From assembly GCF_004792665.1 (NCBI RefSeq), contig NZ_SRZX01000001.1:1426001-1490000 (forward strand): 64,000 nt of DNA, read 5' to 3'. This document shows positions 1-9,919 of this stretch, one piece after another. The position numbers were made by a program, and so were the translations under genes. Below the pieces are notes generated by a model. It saw only the letters and a program-made list of their open reading frames with translations. It was not told where the DNA came from and made no database searches. The stretch's first letter is position 1. Each line of letters opens with the position of its first letter. The DNA is from Marinobacter orientalis. GTDB lineage: Bacteria > Pseudomonadota > Gammaproteobacteria > Pseudomonadales > Oleiphilaceae.

Positions 1-190
1 TGATATACCCAGCGTAACCGCCCACGATGTTCCAGGCACAGGCCAGCCCCGCCCACATCAGTGCGCCGGTGGCAATTCTCAGAGTGTAAGGGTCAATAGC
101 GGCGGGCAATGCCACAAGGGCGATCACCATAGCGCCGATCAGGAGGGACCGGACGATGAGTTTCGGGGTCAGATCAGGTTTAGATGCCAC
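1..190 (-). CDS. livM: Branched-chain-type ABC transporter permease LivM (N-terminal part only)
   Basis: The gene enters from the left edge, so only about the first 63 codons are seen. The chosen start is GTG at 190, preceded by AAGGAG at good spacing; it overlaps the end of livH by 11 bases, which suggests translational coupling. The visible protein begins with a hydrophobic stretch (RSLLIGAMVIALVALP) and then the segment GLACAWNIVGGYAGYI, typical of the LivM permease of hydrophobic amino acid/amide importers. It would pair with LivH as the second inner-membrane subunit. The ATPases livG and livF are probably beyond the window. The substrate cannot be told from the sequence. Confidence 0.85.
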   Translation of the reverse strand, partial: MASKPDLTPKLIVRSLLIGAMVIALVALPAAIDPYTLRIATGALMWAGLACAWNIVGGYAGYI

Positions 191-1052
191 GTCCCAGAAC
201 TCCTTTCGGTGCAACCAGAAGAGTAAGATACAGGGTTCCGAAAACAATCAGTAACGAATATCGGGCCCCAATATAGGTGGCGACATAGGCTTCAAGCAGG
301 CCGAGAGCGAGGCCGGCGACCAGAACGCCACCAACCGATCCCAGCCCGGCAAGTACCGCGACAAAGAATGCAAAGAGTGTGTAGCGAATACCGACGCTGG
401 GGTTCACGGAATAGACGGTTGCAATCAATACCCCGGCGGATGCGGTCAAAGCGGTATATATACCGTACACCCATGCTGAAACCCGCTTTACGTCTACCCC
501 CATCAATCCGGCATGGTCATGGTTTTGCGCCAGTGCCCTTACCGCCATACCAAAACGGCTCCGGTAGAGCAGAATAAACAGCCCCAGGCTGAACAGTAGC
601 GCCATGACAAAGGCAGACAATCGCATCAGTGGAATAGTGACCGGACCCAGACTCAGGAACTGACCTGACAACACGGATTCGACGCTGCGGCTGTTGTAGG
701 ACCAGAGCCAGAGGGCGCCCCCACGCATAAACAGGAATATGCCGAAAGTAAAGGCCAATGCCATGAGGTCAGGTCGCGCATACCGACTGGTTCTGACATG
801 GTATATCAACGGGCCCAGCCCACGACCGATCAGCAGGAAAAGCGCGAAAACCAGGAAAATACTGATGAAGGGGTCTATGCCGGCCAGGGTTACCAGCCAA
901 TAGGCGGTGTAGCCGCCCAGCATGGTCCAGCCTCCGACAGCAAAGTCGATCACATGGAGCACGCCGAACGTGAGCTGGAATCCGATCGTCAGGCAAATCA
1001 GGATGCCACCGATCAGGATGCCGTTTACAAGTGTCTGCAGGAAAAGGTCCAA
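180..1052 (-). CDS. livH: Branched-chain-type ABC transporter permease LivH
   Basis: Integral inner-membrane permease of the LivH family, about 290 residues with many hydrophobic segments. The N-terminus (LFLQTLVNGILIGGILICL) and the later segment GLGSVGGVLVAGLALG are typical of the family. The reading frame is open to a GTG at 1082, but that codon has no ribosome binding site. A TTG at 1052 is preceded by AGGAG seven bases upstream and gives the normal LivH beginning (L/M-D-LFLQ), so I prefer it. It works with LivM and the upstream binding protein to import a small hydrophobic amino acid, amide or related compound. A strong hairpin separates it from the binding protein gene. Confidence 0.88.
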   Translation of the reverse strand: MDLFLQTLVNGILIGGILICLTIGFQLTFGVLHVIDFAVGGWTMLGGYTAYWLVTLAGIDPFISIFLVFALFLLIGRGLGPLIYHVRTSRYARPDLMALAFTFGIFLFMRGGALWLWSYNSRSVESVLSGQFLSLGPVTIPLMRLSAFVMALLFSLGLFILLYRSRFGMAVRALAQNHDHAGLMGVDVKRVSAWVYGIYTALTASAGVLIATVYSVNPSVGIRYTLFAFFVAVLAGLGSVGGVLVAGLALGLLEAYVATYIGARYSLLIVFGTLYLTLLVAPKGVLGRGI

Positions 1053-1088
1053 ATCGGTACTCCTCGTCCAAGCGTTGTCCACGCGTTG

Positions 1089-1137
1089 CTACCGTTGCCG
1101 ACCGCCTTCCCCTCAGGAGAGCTGTCGGCAACGGTAG
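1089..1137 (-). promoter_or_regulatory. Intercistronic hairpin between binding-protein gene and livH
   Basis: A perfect 14-base inverted repeat (CTACCGTTGCCGAC / GTCGGCAACGGTAG) with a 21-base loop fills most of the gap between the binding-protein stop (1151) and livH. No run of T follows on the minus strand, so it is not a classical terminator. In transporters of this kind such a hairpin usually protects the 3' end of the binding-protein message or lowers downstream expression. That role is inferred. Confidence 0.6.
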
Positions 1138-1150
1138 ATTCGGTTTTGTG

Positions 1151-2410
1151 TCACGAAGTACCGGGGATCGGGTAAACAAGCTCGCCCTTGGATGCGTTTT
1201 CCGGAGCCACGGGCACTACATCGCCGTTCTTGATCTGAATGACGACCGGCACCGGCTTGGTATTGTTGTGGAAATGGTTTCCTTCCTTGGCAAATCCCAC
1301 TGGACCGTAGAACGTTTCAATGTCCGTATCTTCAATGGCTTTGGCGAGTTCCGCACGGGTTCCCTGATCCCAAGGCGGTGCTTTACCGAGCCGGCGCGCG
1401 GCGTCCTGTAGTACCAGGCCGCTGGCCGAACAGGCCGCTTCGGTGTAATCCGGCCGTGTTCCCCATCGGGAAAAGGACAGATCTGAATAGTCACTGGCGG
1501 TTCCGAACAGTTCGTCCTTGTAAGGTAATCCTTCTGTCCACACGGAGACCCCGAGAATGCCGTTCGAATCGGTTCCGGTTTCCTTGATGAATGCTGCAGA
1601 CGTTACACCGTAGTGCATGATCATGGCCTTGGGCTTGTAATTCAGCGCCTTCGCCGTACTCACAAAATTGATAAAGATATCTTCATGCCCTCCGATAGCC
1701 ACGATATCCGGGTTTTCCGATTTCAGCTTGGATACAATGGCCGAGAGATCAGAGCCGGCGGGAAACAGCTCGTAACTCAGGAGATCCAGTCCCGACTCTT
1801 CAACACCTTTGCGGAAGCCTTCCGCCGTTTCCTTGGAGAAGGGCTCATCAACGCCGATAACCGAAGCGGTTTTTGCCCGGTCGCCAAGATTTTCCGCCAG
1901 CACCATCATGGATTTATCGGTGGTAAGATCCACTGCCGGAATCATCCCGAAATTGAAGGCCGGTTTTGCCAGCCAGACATTCGGAGACTCGGCGGATCCG
2001 GAAATCATCGGCACCCGGTATTTCTGACTGATGGGTTGCACTGCGAGGGTGACGCCAGAGGTATAGGGGCCAAACAGGACATCGACCTCGTCCTGGATGA
2101 TCAGCCGCTCCGCGGCATCCGCACCAGAAGCGGGTCGTGACTGGGCATCACCATAGAACATTTCTACGGGATATCGTTCTCCCTCAATCTCGATGCCTCC
2201 GAGCTTGTTGATTTCTTCGGCCCATAGATCGTAACCACGGCGTGTCAGGTTACCACCAAAACGATTCGCGCCTGACAATGAGGTGACGACACCAACACGA
2301 ATCTTGTGCTCTTTCGCGTTAACGTTCAACGCGGGAAAACCAAGAGTCATTGCGCCAGTGCCGAGTATGGAATTCCTTAGAAACTTCCTGCGGGAAAATT
2401 TATGACTCAT
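1151..2410 (-). CDS. Branched-chain-type ABC transporter substrate-binding protein, Tat-exported
   Basis: Periplasmic binding protein of the LivK/AmiC type, 419 residues from the chosen ATG at 2410, which has GGAGGGAG upstream. A longer frame reaching 2590 has no supporting start signal. The N-terminus carries a twin-arginine signal (SRRKFLRN followed by a hydrophobic stretch ending near NVNA), so it should be exported folded. The mature part begins HKIRVGVVTSLSGANRFGG, the usual first strand and binding loop of the family. It is the first gene of the operon with livH and livM. The ligand is unknown; amides, urea-like compounds and hydrophobic or aromatic acids are all possible for this family. 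Confidence 0.85.
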   Translation of the reverse strand: MSHKFSRRKFLRNSILGTGAMTLGFPALNVNAKEHKIRVGVVTSLSGANRFGGNLTRRGYDLWAEEINKLGGIEIEGERYPVEMFYGDAQSRPASGADAAERLIIQDEVDVLFGPYTSGVTLAVQPISQKYRVPMISGSAESPNVWLAKPAFNFGMIPAVDLTTDKSMMVLAENLGDRAKTASVIGVDEPFSKETAEGFRKGVEESGLDLLSYELFPAGSDLSAIVSKLKSENPDIVAIGGHEDIFINFVSTAKALNYKPKAMIMHYGVTSAAFIKETGTDSNGILGVSVWTEGLPYKDELFGTASDYSDLSFSRWGTRPDYTEAACSASGLVLQDAARRLGKAPPWDQGTRAELAKAIEDTDIETFYGPVGFAKEGNHFHNNTKPVPVVIQIKNGDVVPVAPENASKGELVYPIPGTS

Positions 2411-2690
2411 GAGCCTGCTCCCTCCAATGGGTGCATTCGATGCCTTGTTGTAGATCTGAAAATTCCGTGCCGAAGTCTGAAAACCAGCCGATGCAATTAT
2501 TCCAGACACATGTTTATGGTTAGTCGATATTACCGGGGTTTTCAAACTGGATTGTGAAATGCACTTAATTGGTATCGGGCTTCGGGGCACAATGATGCGT
2601 GGTAAAGGGGAGGAAAAGTCTGGGAATATGGCACTGCTACGCCGCCTCTGGAGGGCGACGTAGCAGTGAATCTGAACTGCCGGCTAGCCC
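2411..2690. other. Intergenic region upstream of the ABC importer
   Basis: The 280-base gap should hold the promoter of the minus-strand importer operon. I see no sigma-54 element, no DmpR-type site and no convincing -35/-10 pair. An inverted repeat at 2632-2668 (CACTGCTACG / CGTAGCAGTG, 10 pairs plus an imperfect inner stem) lies just past the end of the SDR gene and could end or stabilise its transcript, but no T run follows. Confidence 0.4.
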
Positions 2691-3440
2691 TTATAGCTCC
2701 TGAGCAGTGGGCCGCAGGATGATTTCGTTGATATCGACGTCTGCCGGCTGCTCAATAGCATAAACAATGGCCCGGGCCACGGCGTCTGCATCGATTGCCA
2801 CCTCATAGAGTTCCTCCGCCGACTTCTTGGCGTCGGGATCTGTAATGGTGCTTGTCAGTTCGGTAGCGATGGCACCAGGCGAAATGTTGGTACTGCGGAT
2901 TTCGTCACCGGCTTCCATGCGCAGGCCTTCCGAGAGTGCTTTCACCGCGTATTTGGTTGCGCAATAAACGGCTGCGCCCGGAAACACTTTGTGGCCAGCG
3001 ACGGATGACAGATTGATCACATGTCCACTGTGCTGCTCACGCATGGTGGGCAGTACAGCTGCGATCCCGTACATGACGCCTTTGATATTGACGTCCACCA
3101 TCTGTTCCCACTCATCGACTTTCAGTGCGTGCAGCGGTGCCAGTGGCATAAGACCGGCATTGTTGATCAGCACGTCGATTCTGCCGAAGGTGTCTTTTGC
3201 CAGGGCGGCCAATGCTTCCACCTGTTTGCGGTCAGTGACATCGGTGGTCTGCCATATCACTTCGGCTCCCTCGGCTTTCAGATCCTCGGTCAGGGCCTTC
3301 AGGCGATCCTCACGGCGGGCCGCAAGTACCAGTCTGGCGCCCCTGCCTGCCAGGCGGCGTGCGGTGGCCTCACCGAGACCACTGCTGGCACCGGTGATGA
3401 TCACAACCTTCTGGTCAATCGGTTCGTTGGTATTACTCAT
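2691..3440 (-). CDS. Short-chain dehydrogenase/reductase (YdfG-like SDR)
   Basis: Classical SDR of 249 residues, a cytoplasmic NAD(P)-dependent oxidoreductase. The cofactor loop TGASSGLG is at 16-23, NNAG at 93-96, the catalytic serine region SSVAG near 145 and the YxxxK pair at Y159/K163. The start at 3440 is preceded by AGGAG; an in-frame ATG at 3464 lacks this. It lies 31 bases downstream of the NemA-type ene reductase on the same strand, so the two are probably co-transcribed and may act one after the other on reactive carbonyls: alkene reduction by NemA, carbonyl reduction by the SDR. The substrate is not determined by sequence. Confidence 0.85.
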   Translation of the reverse strand: MSNTNEPIDQKVVIITGASSGLGEATARRLAGRGARLVLAARREDRLKALTEDLKAEGAEVIWQTTDVTDRKQVEALAALAKDTFGRIDVLINNAGLMPLAPLHALKVDEWEQMVDVNIKGVMYGIAAVLPTMREQHSGHVINLSSVAGHKVFPGAAVYCATKYAVKALSEGLRMEAGDEIRSTNISPGAIATELTSTITDPDAKKSAEELYEVAIDADAVARAIVYAIEQPADVDINEIILRPTAQEL

Positions 3441-3471
3441 GGATATACTCCTGGTTGAATTCATTTTTGAA

Positions 3472-4593
3472 TCAGGTGCTGGTTTCGAGCTCTTTCAGCG
3501 TCGGATAATCGGTATAGCCGCGCTCATCGCCGCCGTAGAAGGTACTGTCATCCCATTTATTCAGTTCCGCGTTCTGGCGGAAGCGTTCCGGCAGGTCCGG
3601 GTTGGCGATAAACGGACGGCCAAAGGTGACCAGGTCGCAACGGCCGCTACTGATGCGCTTGCGGGCCTCTTCAGCGGTGTATGCGCCGTTGCCGATATAG
3701 GTACCCTCGAATTCGGCCTGAATGGCATCGATCACTTCTTCCGGGCGGCCGTTGGCGTGATTGCCCTGGAAAGAATCCTCAACCACCTCGATATAGGCAA
3801 TGCCCAGATCGTTGAGGTGTTTGGCAAATGCGCCGAAGGTTTCCACAGGATCTTCGTCATACATGTCGTTAAAGCTGCCCGTCGGGCTGACACGAACGCC
3901 GACTCTGTCCTTGCCCCAGACATCGATCACGGCTTCAATCACCATTAGTGGAAGGCGCATCCGGTTTTCCACGGATCCGCCAAACTCGTCGTTACGCTTG
4001 TTGCTGCCGCTCTTCAGGAACTGGTCCAGCAGATAGCCGTTGGCGGCGTGGACTTCAGCGCCGTCAAACCCGGCCTCTTTGGCGTTGAGCGCTCCGCGAC
4101 GGAACTGCTCAACGATATCCGTCATCTCTTCCGCTTTCAGGGCCCTCGGCTCTGGTACGTCCACCATGCCTGAATCGGCGCTGATGAACGTCTTCGCACC
4201 TTCAGGTTTGATGGCGGAGGGCGCTACTGGCTTTTTGCCCTCTGGCTGCAACGCGGTGTGGGAAATGCGGCCCACGTGCCACAACTGGGCATGAATCCGC
4301 CCACCGGCCATGTGTACTGCAGCGGTGACTTTGCGCCAGCCTTCGACCTGTTCCGGCGAATGGATGCCGGGTGTGAACGCATAACCCTTGCCCTGGGGCG
4401 ACACCTGCGTGGCCTCGCTGATGATCAGTCCTGCGCCGGCGCGCTGCTGGTAATACCGTGCGTTCATGTCGTTGGGTATGTCCCCGGGCTGGCTGGCGCG
4501 GGCACGGGTCAGCGGTGACATCAGCACGCGGTTGGGCAGTGTCAGTGAGCCGAGATCGTAGGGTTGAAACAGTACATCGTTAACGTTGTTCAT
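3472..4593 (-). CDS. nemA: N-ethylmaleimide reductase / Old Yellow Enzyme family flavoprotein
   Basis: FMN-dependent ene reductase of 373 residues, the usual NemA length. It reduces activated C=C bonds of electrophiles (maleimides, enones, nitro compounds) with NAD(P)H in the cytoplasm. Family marks are the N-terminal FMN region ([15 protein letters not shown]), HAQLWHVGR, the substrate-binding H-x-x-N in [17 protein letters not shown] and the late phosphate-binding segment [15 protein letters not shown]. It lies downstream of nemR on the same strand, with a NemR-box-like palindrome (4628-4639) in the 75 bases between them. It is therefore probably derepressed by electrophiles or hypochlorite as in E. 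coli. Confidence 0.93.
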   Translation of the reverse strand: MNNVNDVLFQPYDLGSLTLPNRVLMSPLTRARASQPGDIPNDMNARYYQQRAGAGLIISEATQVSPQGKGYAFTPGIHSPEQVEGWRKVTAAVHMAGGRIHAQLWHVGRISHTALQPEGKKPVAPSAIKPEGAKTFISADSGMVDVPEPRALKAEEMTDIVEQFRRGALNAKEAGFDGAEVHAANGYLLDQFLKSGSNKRNDEFGGSVENRMRLPLMVIEAVIDVWGKDRVGVRVSPTGSFNDMYDEDPVETFGAFAKHLNDLGIAYIEVVEDSFQGNHANGRPEEVIDAIQAEFEGTYIGNGAYTAEEARKRISSGRCDLVTFGRPFIANPDLPERFRQNAELNKWDDSTFYGGDERGYTDYPTLKELETST

Positions 4594-4627
4594 TGATTAC
4601 TCTCCCTGATGGTTAACTGGATTTAAT

Positions 4628-4639
4628 TAGACCAGTCTA
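4628..4639. promoter_or_regulatory. NemR-box-like operator in front of nemA
   Basis: The 12-base palindrome TAGACCAGTCTA fits the E. coli NemR operator pattern TAGACYRGTCTA at every position. It lies 35 bases upstream of the nemA start, right after a possible -10 (TATAGT on the minus strand), where a bound repressor would block transcription. Its presence suggests nemA has its own regulated promoter as well as any read-through from nemR. Confidence 0.75.
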
Positions 4640-4668
4640 CTATAAAATGTCGAAAACGGGCCCGGAAT

Positions 4669-5256
4669 TCATTGGATACCAAGGCACTGCTGGAAAAAGA
4701 CCCGCACAAATCGCTCCATGGGCTCGGTTGACTTCACAACCTTGGCGCGCAGAATGGCACCTTCCCAGCCTGAGAGCAGGAAGCTGGCCACATCGGCAGG
4801 GTTGATGGCTTCATCCACATCCCCTGCCTGCCGCGCTTCCTCGATACAGCGTTCGAAACGCTTTTCCCAGCCCTGAAATATCGTGTCCAGGCGCTTGCGG
4901 AAGATTTCGTTCTGCCCGGCTAATTCCTGGCCGAGATTGCCGATCAGGCAACCCCGGGTGAATTCGCCGCTGGTCATGGTGTCCAGTCCGTTGCTGAAAT
5001 AATCGCGAAGGCGATCCACACAGGAGCGGCTGGTGTTGTTGAGGATCTGATCCAGCCTGGTGTCGTATTCCTGTGCGAAGGTGTCGATAACAGCCAGCCC
5101 GAAATCGTTCTTGCTGCTAAAGTAATGGTAGAACGATCCCTTGGGTACACCGGCGGTGGTGAGCACGGCGTTGATGCCTGTGGCACCAAAGCCTTTCTGG
5201 CCGATCAGGTCGGCACCGGTATGAAGAATATGAGTGCGGGTGTCGTTTGATGTCAT
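4669..5256 (-). CDS. nemR: TetR-family electrophile/redox-sensing repressor NemR
   Basis: TetR-type repressor of 195 residues. The N-terminal helix-turn-helix (about 9-50) contains the typical VPKGSFYHYFSSK. Two residues matter for NemR sensing in E. coli: the reactive Cys106 in GCL and the Lys175 that partners it in QAK. Both have counterparts here: C103 in RGCLIGNL and K172 in LRAKVVKS. It should repress nemA and itself and release DNA on modification by electrophiles or reactive chlorine. Operator-like palindromes occur in its own promoter and before nemA. The promoter's -10 box ends only about seven bases before the ATG, so its message may be nearly leaderless. Confidence 0.88.
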   Translation of the reverse strand: MTSNDTRTHILHTGADLIGQKGFGATGINAVLTTAGVPKGSFYHYFSSKNDFGLAVIDTFAQEYDTRLDQILNNTSRSCVDRLRDYFSNGLDTMTSGEFTRGCLIGNLGQELAGQNEIFRKRLDTIFQGWEKRFERCIEEARQAGDVDEAINPADVASFLLSGWEGAILRAKVVKSTEPMERFVRVFFQQCLGIQ

Positions 5257-5262
5257 GGCTGC

Positions 5263-6458
<1,196 letters not shown>

Positions 6459-6546
6459 TAAGGTCAGACGGTGCCCCTGCAGTTCGGGGGCGCCTGGACT
6501 CAGTCACTTCGGTCATTCTTTGCTAAATAGGCAATAACCTTCGCCC

Positions 6547-6573
6547 AAAAAAAGGGCCCGCCAATGCGGGCCC
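6547..6573 (-). terminator. Rho-independent terminator of the envelope operon
   Basis: On the minus strand a perfect 8-pair GC stem (GGGCCCGC / GCGGGCCC, loop of 4) is followed by seven T. It lies 18 bases beyond the DUF1329 stop and clearly ends the 13386-6591 operon. Confidence 0.92.
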
Positions 6574-6590
6574 AAGGGGTAGCACCAGCC

Positions 6591-7919
6591 TTAGCTGCCG
6601 GTTGCGCGGAGATGCTGAACGTTGAACATGCTGGGAGGTGACATTTCAGGATCTACCTGACCCTTGAACTGGCCGGTGGTGCAGTGGCTGGCCTGCACGT
6701 CGATCATGCTGAAGCTGTCGTCTATAGACACACCGGTACCTTCATTCTTGGGCAGGTGATGGTCAGGATGTGCCTGGCCAATAGTGAAGGTCTTCCACAG
6801 GCTGCCCTTACGGTCGTATGACACGGTGCGGGGAATCGTAAATGTCTGGGTATCCATGAAATGAACCCGCTTTGACAGGGGATGACTCTCATCAACGGGA
6901 ACAGACTCAACCTCATGGACTTTGCGCAGCTGCCATGTGATGTTCGGGAAGCAGCCACCCTGGCCGCTGAATGACACAACCTGGTAGCCGTCGCTGTCAC
7001 TGTGGGTTTCGGAATCCAGCGTCAGGTCGTTGTGGTTGTAGAATGGCATCAGCATGTAACGGGTCCCTTTGTAGGTCCAGTCCATGTCGGAGATGCGGCC
7101 ATTGTAGCCCTCGAAATCCTCAATCATCAGGTCAGATCCGAGGAAAGCATCGGTTACCTGTCCGGTAGCCAGACGGCGAACACGACGCTGGAAGCCCAGA
7201 TACAGCCAGGAATTGTCCCGCTTGAGATCGTCTGCCGCGCGGTGTATCAACAGCTGGGTGTTGCGAACATCGGCCGGATCCAGCACCTGAACGTAGATGG
7301 CGCGGAACAGGTCGGACGGGTTAGGTGTAATTTCCGGTGTCGGCTCCTGGATTACCCGGCCCTTGTAGTTCAGGAAGTGGAAGTTGAACTTGATGGTCCG
7401 CTCCACCTTGCCTGAATCCATATCCCGGTATTTCCAGTAAAACGGGTAGATGGCCGCGCTGTCGCCCCAGTTATAGCCGTACTTGTAGTTCCAGGCGAGT
7501 TTTTCGCCCGCTCTGGGGTCGTTGGCGTCCGGCTCTTGCGGGAATGGGCGACCGGCCTGCCAGCCATTGATTTCACCCACCTGGTCACCAAGCGCCACGT
7601 CGCCAAGTGCGACCCGAGTCGCCTCAACATAGTTGGGGTGAAGGTCGAACGTGGTGGTTTCGCCCACGGTAATGCTGGTCCAGCCCTTCTCGATAAAGCC
7701 ATAAAATGCCGGGTCAATGATCTCCTTGAACTGTGCCACGTTGTTTTGATTGATCACCATGCCGGGCTCAAGGCCCTTGAAGCCGGGTGTTTCGGTCTTG
7801 TAAGGGTAGAACGAATTGGTGATCACCGCTTCGTTTGCCAGCGGCGCTGTAGAGACCAGGCCGGCGATGCAGCCTGCAATCAGGAGGCGTAAAACGGATT
7901 TTGTCTTTGTCGTAGTCAT
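6591..7919 (-). CDS. DUF1329 family periplasmic/envelope protein
   Basis: Protein of 442 residues with a Sec signal peptide (hydrophobic stretch LRLLIAGCIAGLVSTAP, cleavage near LANEA). It matches the DUF1329 family, related in fold to lipoprotein-binding LolA/LolB-type proteins and usually encoded with DUF1302. The start has GAGGAAACAAA upstream. It is the last gene of a four-gene operon and lies 15 bases after the DUF1302 gene. The biochemical function is not established. The pairing with an outer-membrane protein and an RND exporter suggests moving a hydrophobic molecule across the periplasm (inference). The operon carries a sigma-54/DmpR-type promoter, tying it to phenol metabolism. Confidence 0.85.
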   Translation of the reverse strand: MTTTKTKSVLRLLIAGCIAGLVSTAPLANEAVITNSFYPYKTETPGFKGLEPGMVINQNNVAQFKEIIDPAFYGFIEKGWTSITVGETTTFDLHPNYVEATRVALGDVALGDQVGEINGWQAGRPFPQEPDANDPRAGEKLAWNYKYGYNWGDSAAIYPFYWKYRDMDSGKVERTIKFNFHFLNYKGRVIQEPTPEITPNPSDLFRAIYVQVLDPADVRNTQLLIHRAADDLKRDNSWLYLGFQRRVRRLATGQVTDAFLGSDLMIEDFEGYNGRISDMDWTYKGTRYMLMPFYNHNDLTLDSETHSDSDGYQVVSFSGQGGCFPNITWQLRKVHEVESVPVDESHPLSKRVHFMDTQTFTIPRTVSYDRKGSLWKTFTIGQAHPDHHLPKNEGTGVSIDDSFSMIDVQASHCTTGQFKGQVDPEMSPPSMFNVQHLRATGS

Positions 7920-7934
7920 TTTGTTTCCTCGTTA

Positions 7935-9878
7935 TCAGAAGCTGTAACGTGCGGTCAGCTGGATTTCGTCTTCTTTCTGGGCCATGCCGATCGGTCCTGA
8001 CTGGAACCGGCCGAGAGGCTCATAGCCGGAAAGACCGGCAGATTCCCCCGATTGGTGTCCGGCAACGCCCGGCGTTTGTGTGAATGGATGCCAGGGATTG
8101 CAGGAGCGGCAGTCATCGAATTCGCGAGCACCATCACCTACCTTGAAATTGGCACCCAGAGTCAGTCTGAAGTTGTTGTTAACCAGCCAGTCTACGGATG
8201 GTGCTATGGCGGTGGCCTGGGCGCGGAAGTCGTGGGCAGTGATGATCTGCGGGCTGAGACGGCCATTCATGTAAAAACCCTTGATCAGGAGAGTAGCGGT
8301 CCAGTTATGCTCCCAGTCCGGAATACCGGCCTCGCCATAGGTTCTCTGCTCACGCTCGTGGTCAAGAATGTGTTGGCCAAAGAGCTGACCGGAGAAAAGG
8401 AAGGACTGAGTTTCATTGAGGAGCGGGATAGATATATTCTTGTCCGCCCCGATGACGTACCGAAGCACGTCAGATTCCGAGTAGAGCCTTTCCCGCAGAG
8501 TGTTGGCAAACTCCTCGCCGGAGGTATAAGCCGTTTCGACCCGGAATACGGTATCGATAGGTTGTGAGTAGTAGTCCACAGAGCCGCCCACCAGGTTGAC
8601 GCGCGGGAAGTGGATATCGAAAGCAATCAGGCCTGGCCATACGTCTGTCTGGCCGGTAAAGGCATTTTCTGCCGGAATACCTCCACGCAATGATGGCAAC
8701 TGGGAGCGATAGGTCAGGGCGTTCAGGGAGAAGCCCACGTCGCCATAAACCCCTTCCATCTTAAGGCCCAGCTGGGTGTTGGAAAGGCTCCAGTCCGGCA
8801 TATGAGCCTTGCGGATACCAATCTGGCCGGGTCCGAAATCAGTGGCCAGGCCGCCATCCGGAGTTGCACCGGCGAAATTGGCCACAGTGCCGCCATTTTC
8901 CCAGAGGTTATTCATTCCGCGGAAAAAACACCCCGCGTCGAGAATGACGTTTGGCTGACCACACTGACCGATATCGTGGGGCCGGAACTGGTCAAAGTTC
9001 CAGACGACCTGAAAGTTCAGGTCATCAAAGATCAGGCCTTCAGAAACCCTGGTCGGGCCCATCCGGTAGTCCGTTTTAAGGATCCACATGGGAATCCGGA
9101 TATCTTCCAGTTCGTCGTAGATATTGTTCCGGGAAAAATCGACCGGGTTGATAACGTCCAGTACCCGGAACAGGTCGGTCCTGCCCCAGATGACCTGTTG
9201 CTTGCCCAGGCGAGTACTGAGAATGTTGCCGCTGTCAAAGTTCAGATCGAAATCGACATAGAGCTCGCGGATGAAATCGGCACGATCATTGAACTCCTGG
9301 AACCGGAGTTCATTCATGTCCTTGTCCAGGTAATCATCGATGCAGCCCCGGCTATCGACGTCACATGGCTGAACAGGTACACCGAATGCGACACCATTAG
9401 CCTGGTCGTGCAGGCGTTCGCCCAGAACGATCATTCCTTCGTTCGGGTTTTGTGTTGTATCAAATCCGAAGGTATTTCCCGGCGGAAGAGGTATTGCACT
9501 GGCCGGGCTGCCGACACCATTGCCATGGGCAACGTAGCCACTGGCAATGTCCTGAAGCAGAATCGGGCCGCCGGCGTCACGGCCGTACTCATCTTCGTTG
9601 AGATCGTAAACTCCATCGTAAGTGCCGCGCAGCGTTGCGTTGACGCTTACATTATTGAACATGCCGACATTTCCGGCCTTTTTCTCAAGCTCCATTTGCA
9701 GGGTGTTCCGGAACTTGGAAAGCCCTACGCCTTCACGTCCGTAGGTCGCATTCTCGTAGAAGCCGTTTACCCGGGTATCGTCTTGGGCCACGGCAGAGAT
9801 GGCTGGTAACAGCGTCAGGCTAGCACTACCCGCAAGGGTACAGCACCAGAACCTCAGGCCTCTTATTGTTGTTTGCAT
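7935..9878 (-). CDS. DUF1302 family outer-membrane protein
   Basis: Protein of 647 residues with a signal peptide (ending near AISAVAQDD) and a C-terminal aromatic residue (LTARYSF), as expected of an outer-membrane beta-barrel. The body has many alternating strands such as RFQEFNDRADFIRELYVDFD and RLGKQQVIWGRTDLFR, which I recognise as DUF1302. GAGGATCTGCC precedes the ATG. It lies between the RND transporter and the DUF1329 gene and is probably the outer-membrane arm of that system. Whether it admits or exports its cargo, and what that is, cannot be seen. Confidence 0.85.
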   Translation of the reverse strand: MQTTIRGLRFWCCTLAGSASLTLLPAISAVAQDDTRVNGFYENATYGREGVGLSKFRNTLQMELEKKAGNVGMFNNVSVNATLRGTYDGVYDLNEDEYGRDAGGPILLQDIASGYVAHGNGVGSPASAIPLPPGNTFGFDTTQNPNEGMIVLGERLHDQANGVAFGVPVQPCDVDSRGCIDDYLDKDMNELRFQEFNDRADFIRELYVDFDLNFDSGNILSTRLGKQQVIWGRTDLFRVLDVINPVDFSRNNIYDELEDIRIPMWILKTDYRMGPTRVSEGLIFDDLNFQVVWNFDQFRPHDIGQCGQPNVILDAGCFFRGMNNLWENGGTVANFAGATPDGGLATDFGPGQIGIRKAHMPDWSLSNTQLGLKMEGVYGDVGFSLNALTYRSQLPSLRGGIPAENAFTGQTDVWPGLIAFDIHFPRVNLVGGSVDYYSQPIDTVFRVETAYTSGEEFANTLRERLYSESDVLRYVIGADKNISIPLLNETQSFLFSGQLFGQHILDHEREQRTYGEAGIPDWEHNWTATLLIKGFYMNGRLSPQIITAHDFRAQATAIAPSVDWLVNNNFRLTLGANFKVGDGAREFDDCRSCNPWHPFTQTPGVAGHQSGESAGLSGYEPLGRFQSGPIGMAQKEDEIQLTARYSF

Positions 9879-9919
9879 GGCAGATCCTCTTACAGGTTTA
9901 TTGGAGTTGGGTACCGGGT

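Noticed and set aside
2632-2668. Inverted repeat as Rho-independent terminator of the SDR gene
   Set aside because: The stem is good, but neither strand has a T run behind it, so I record it only as a hairpin.
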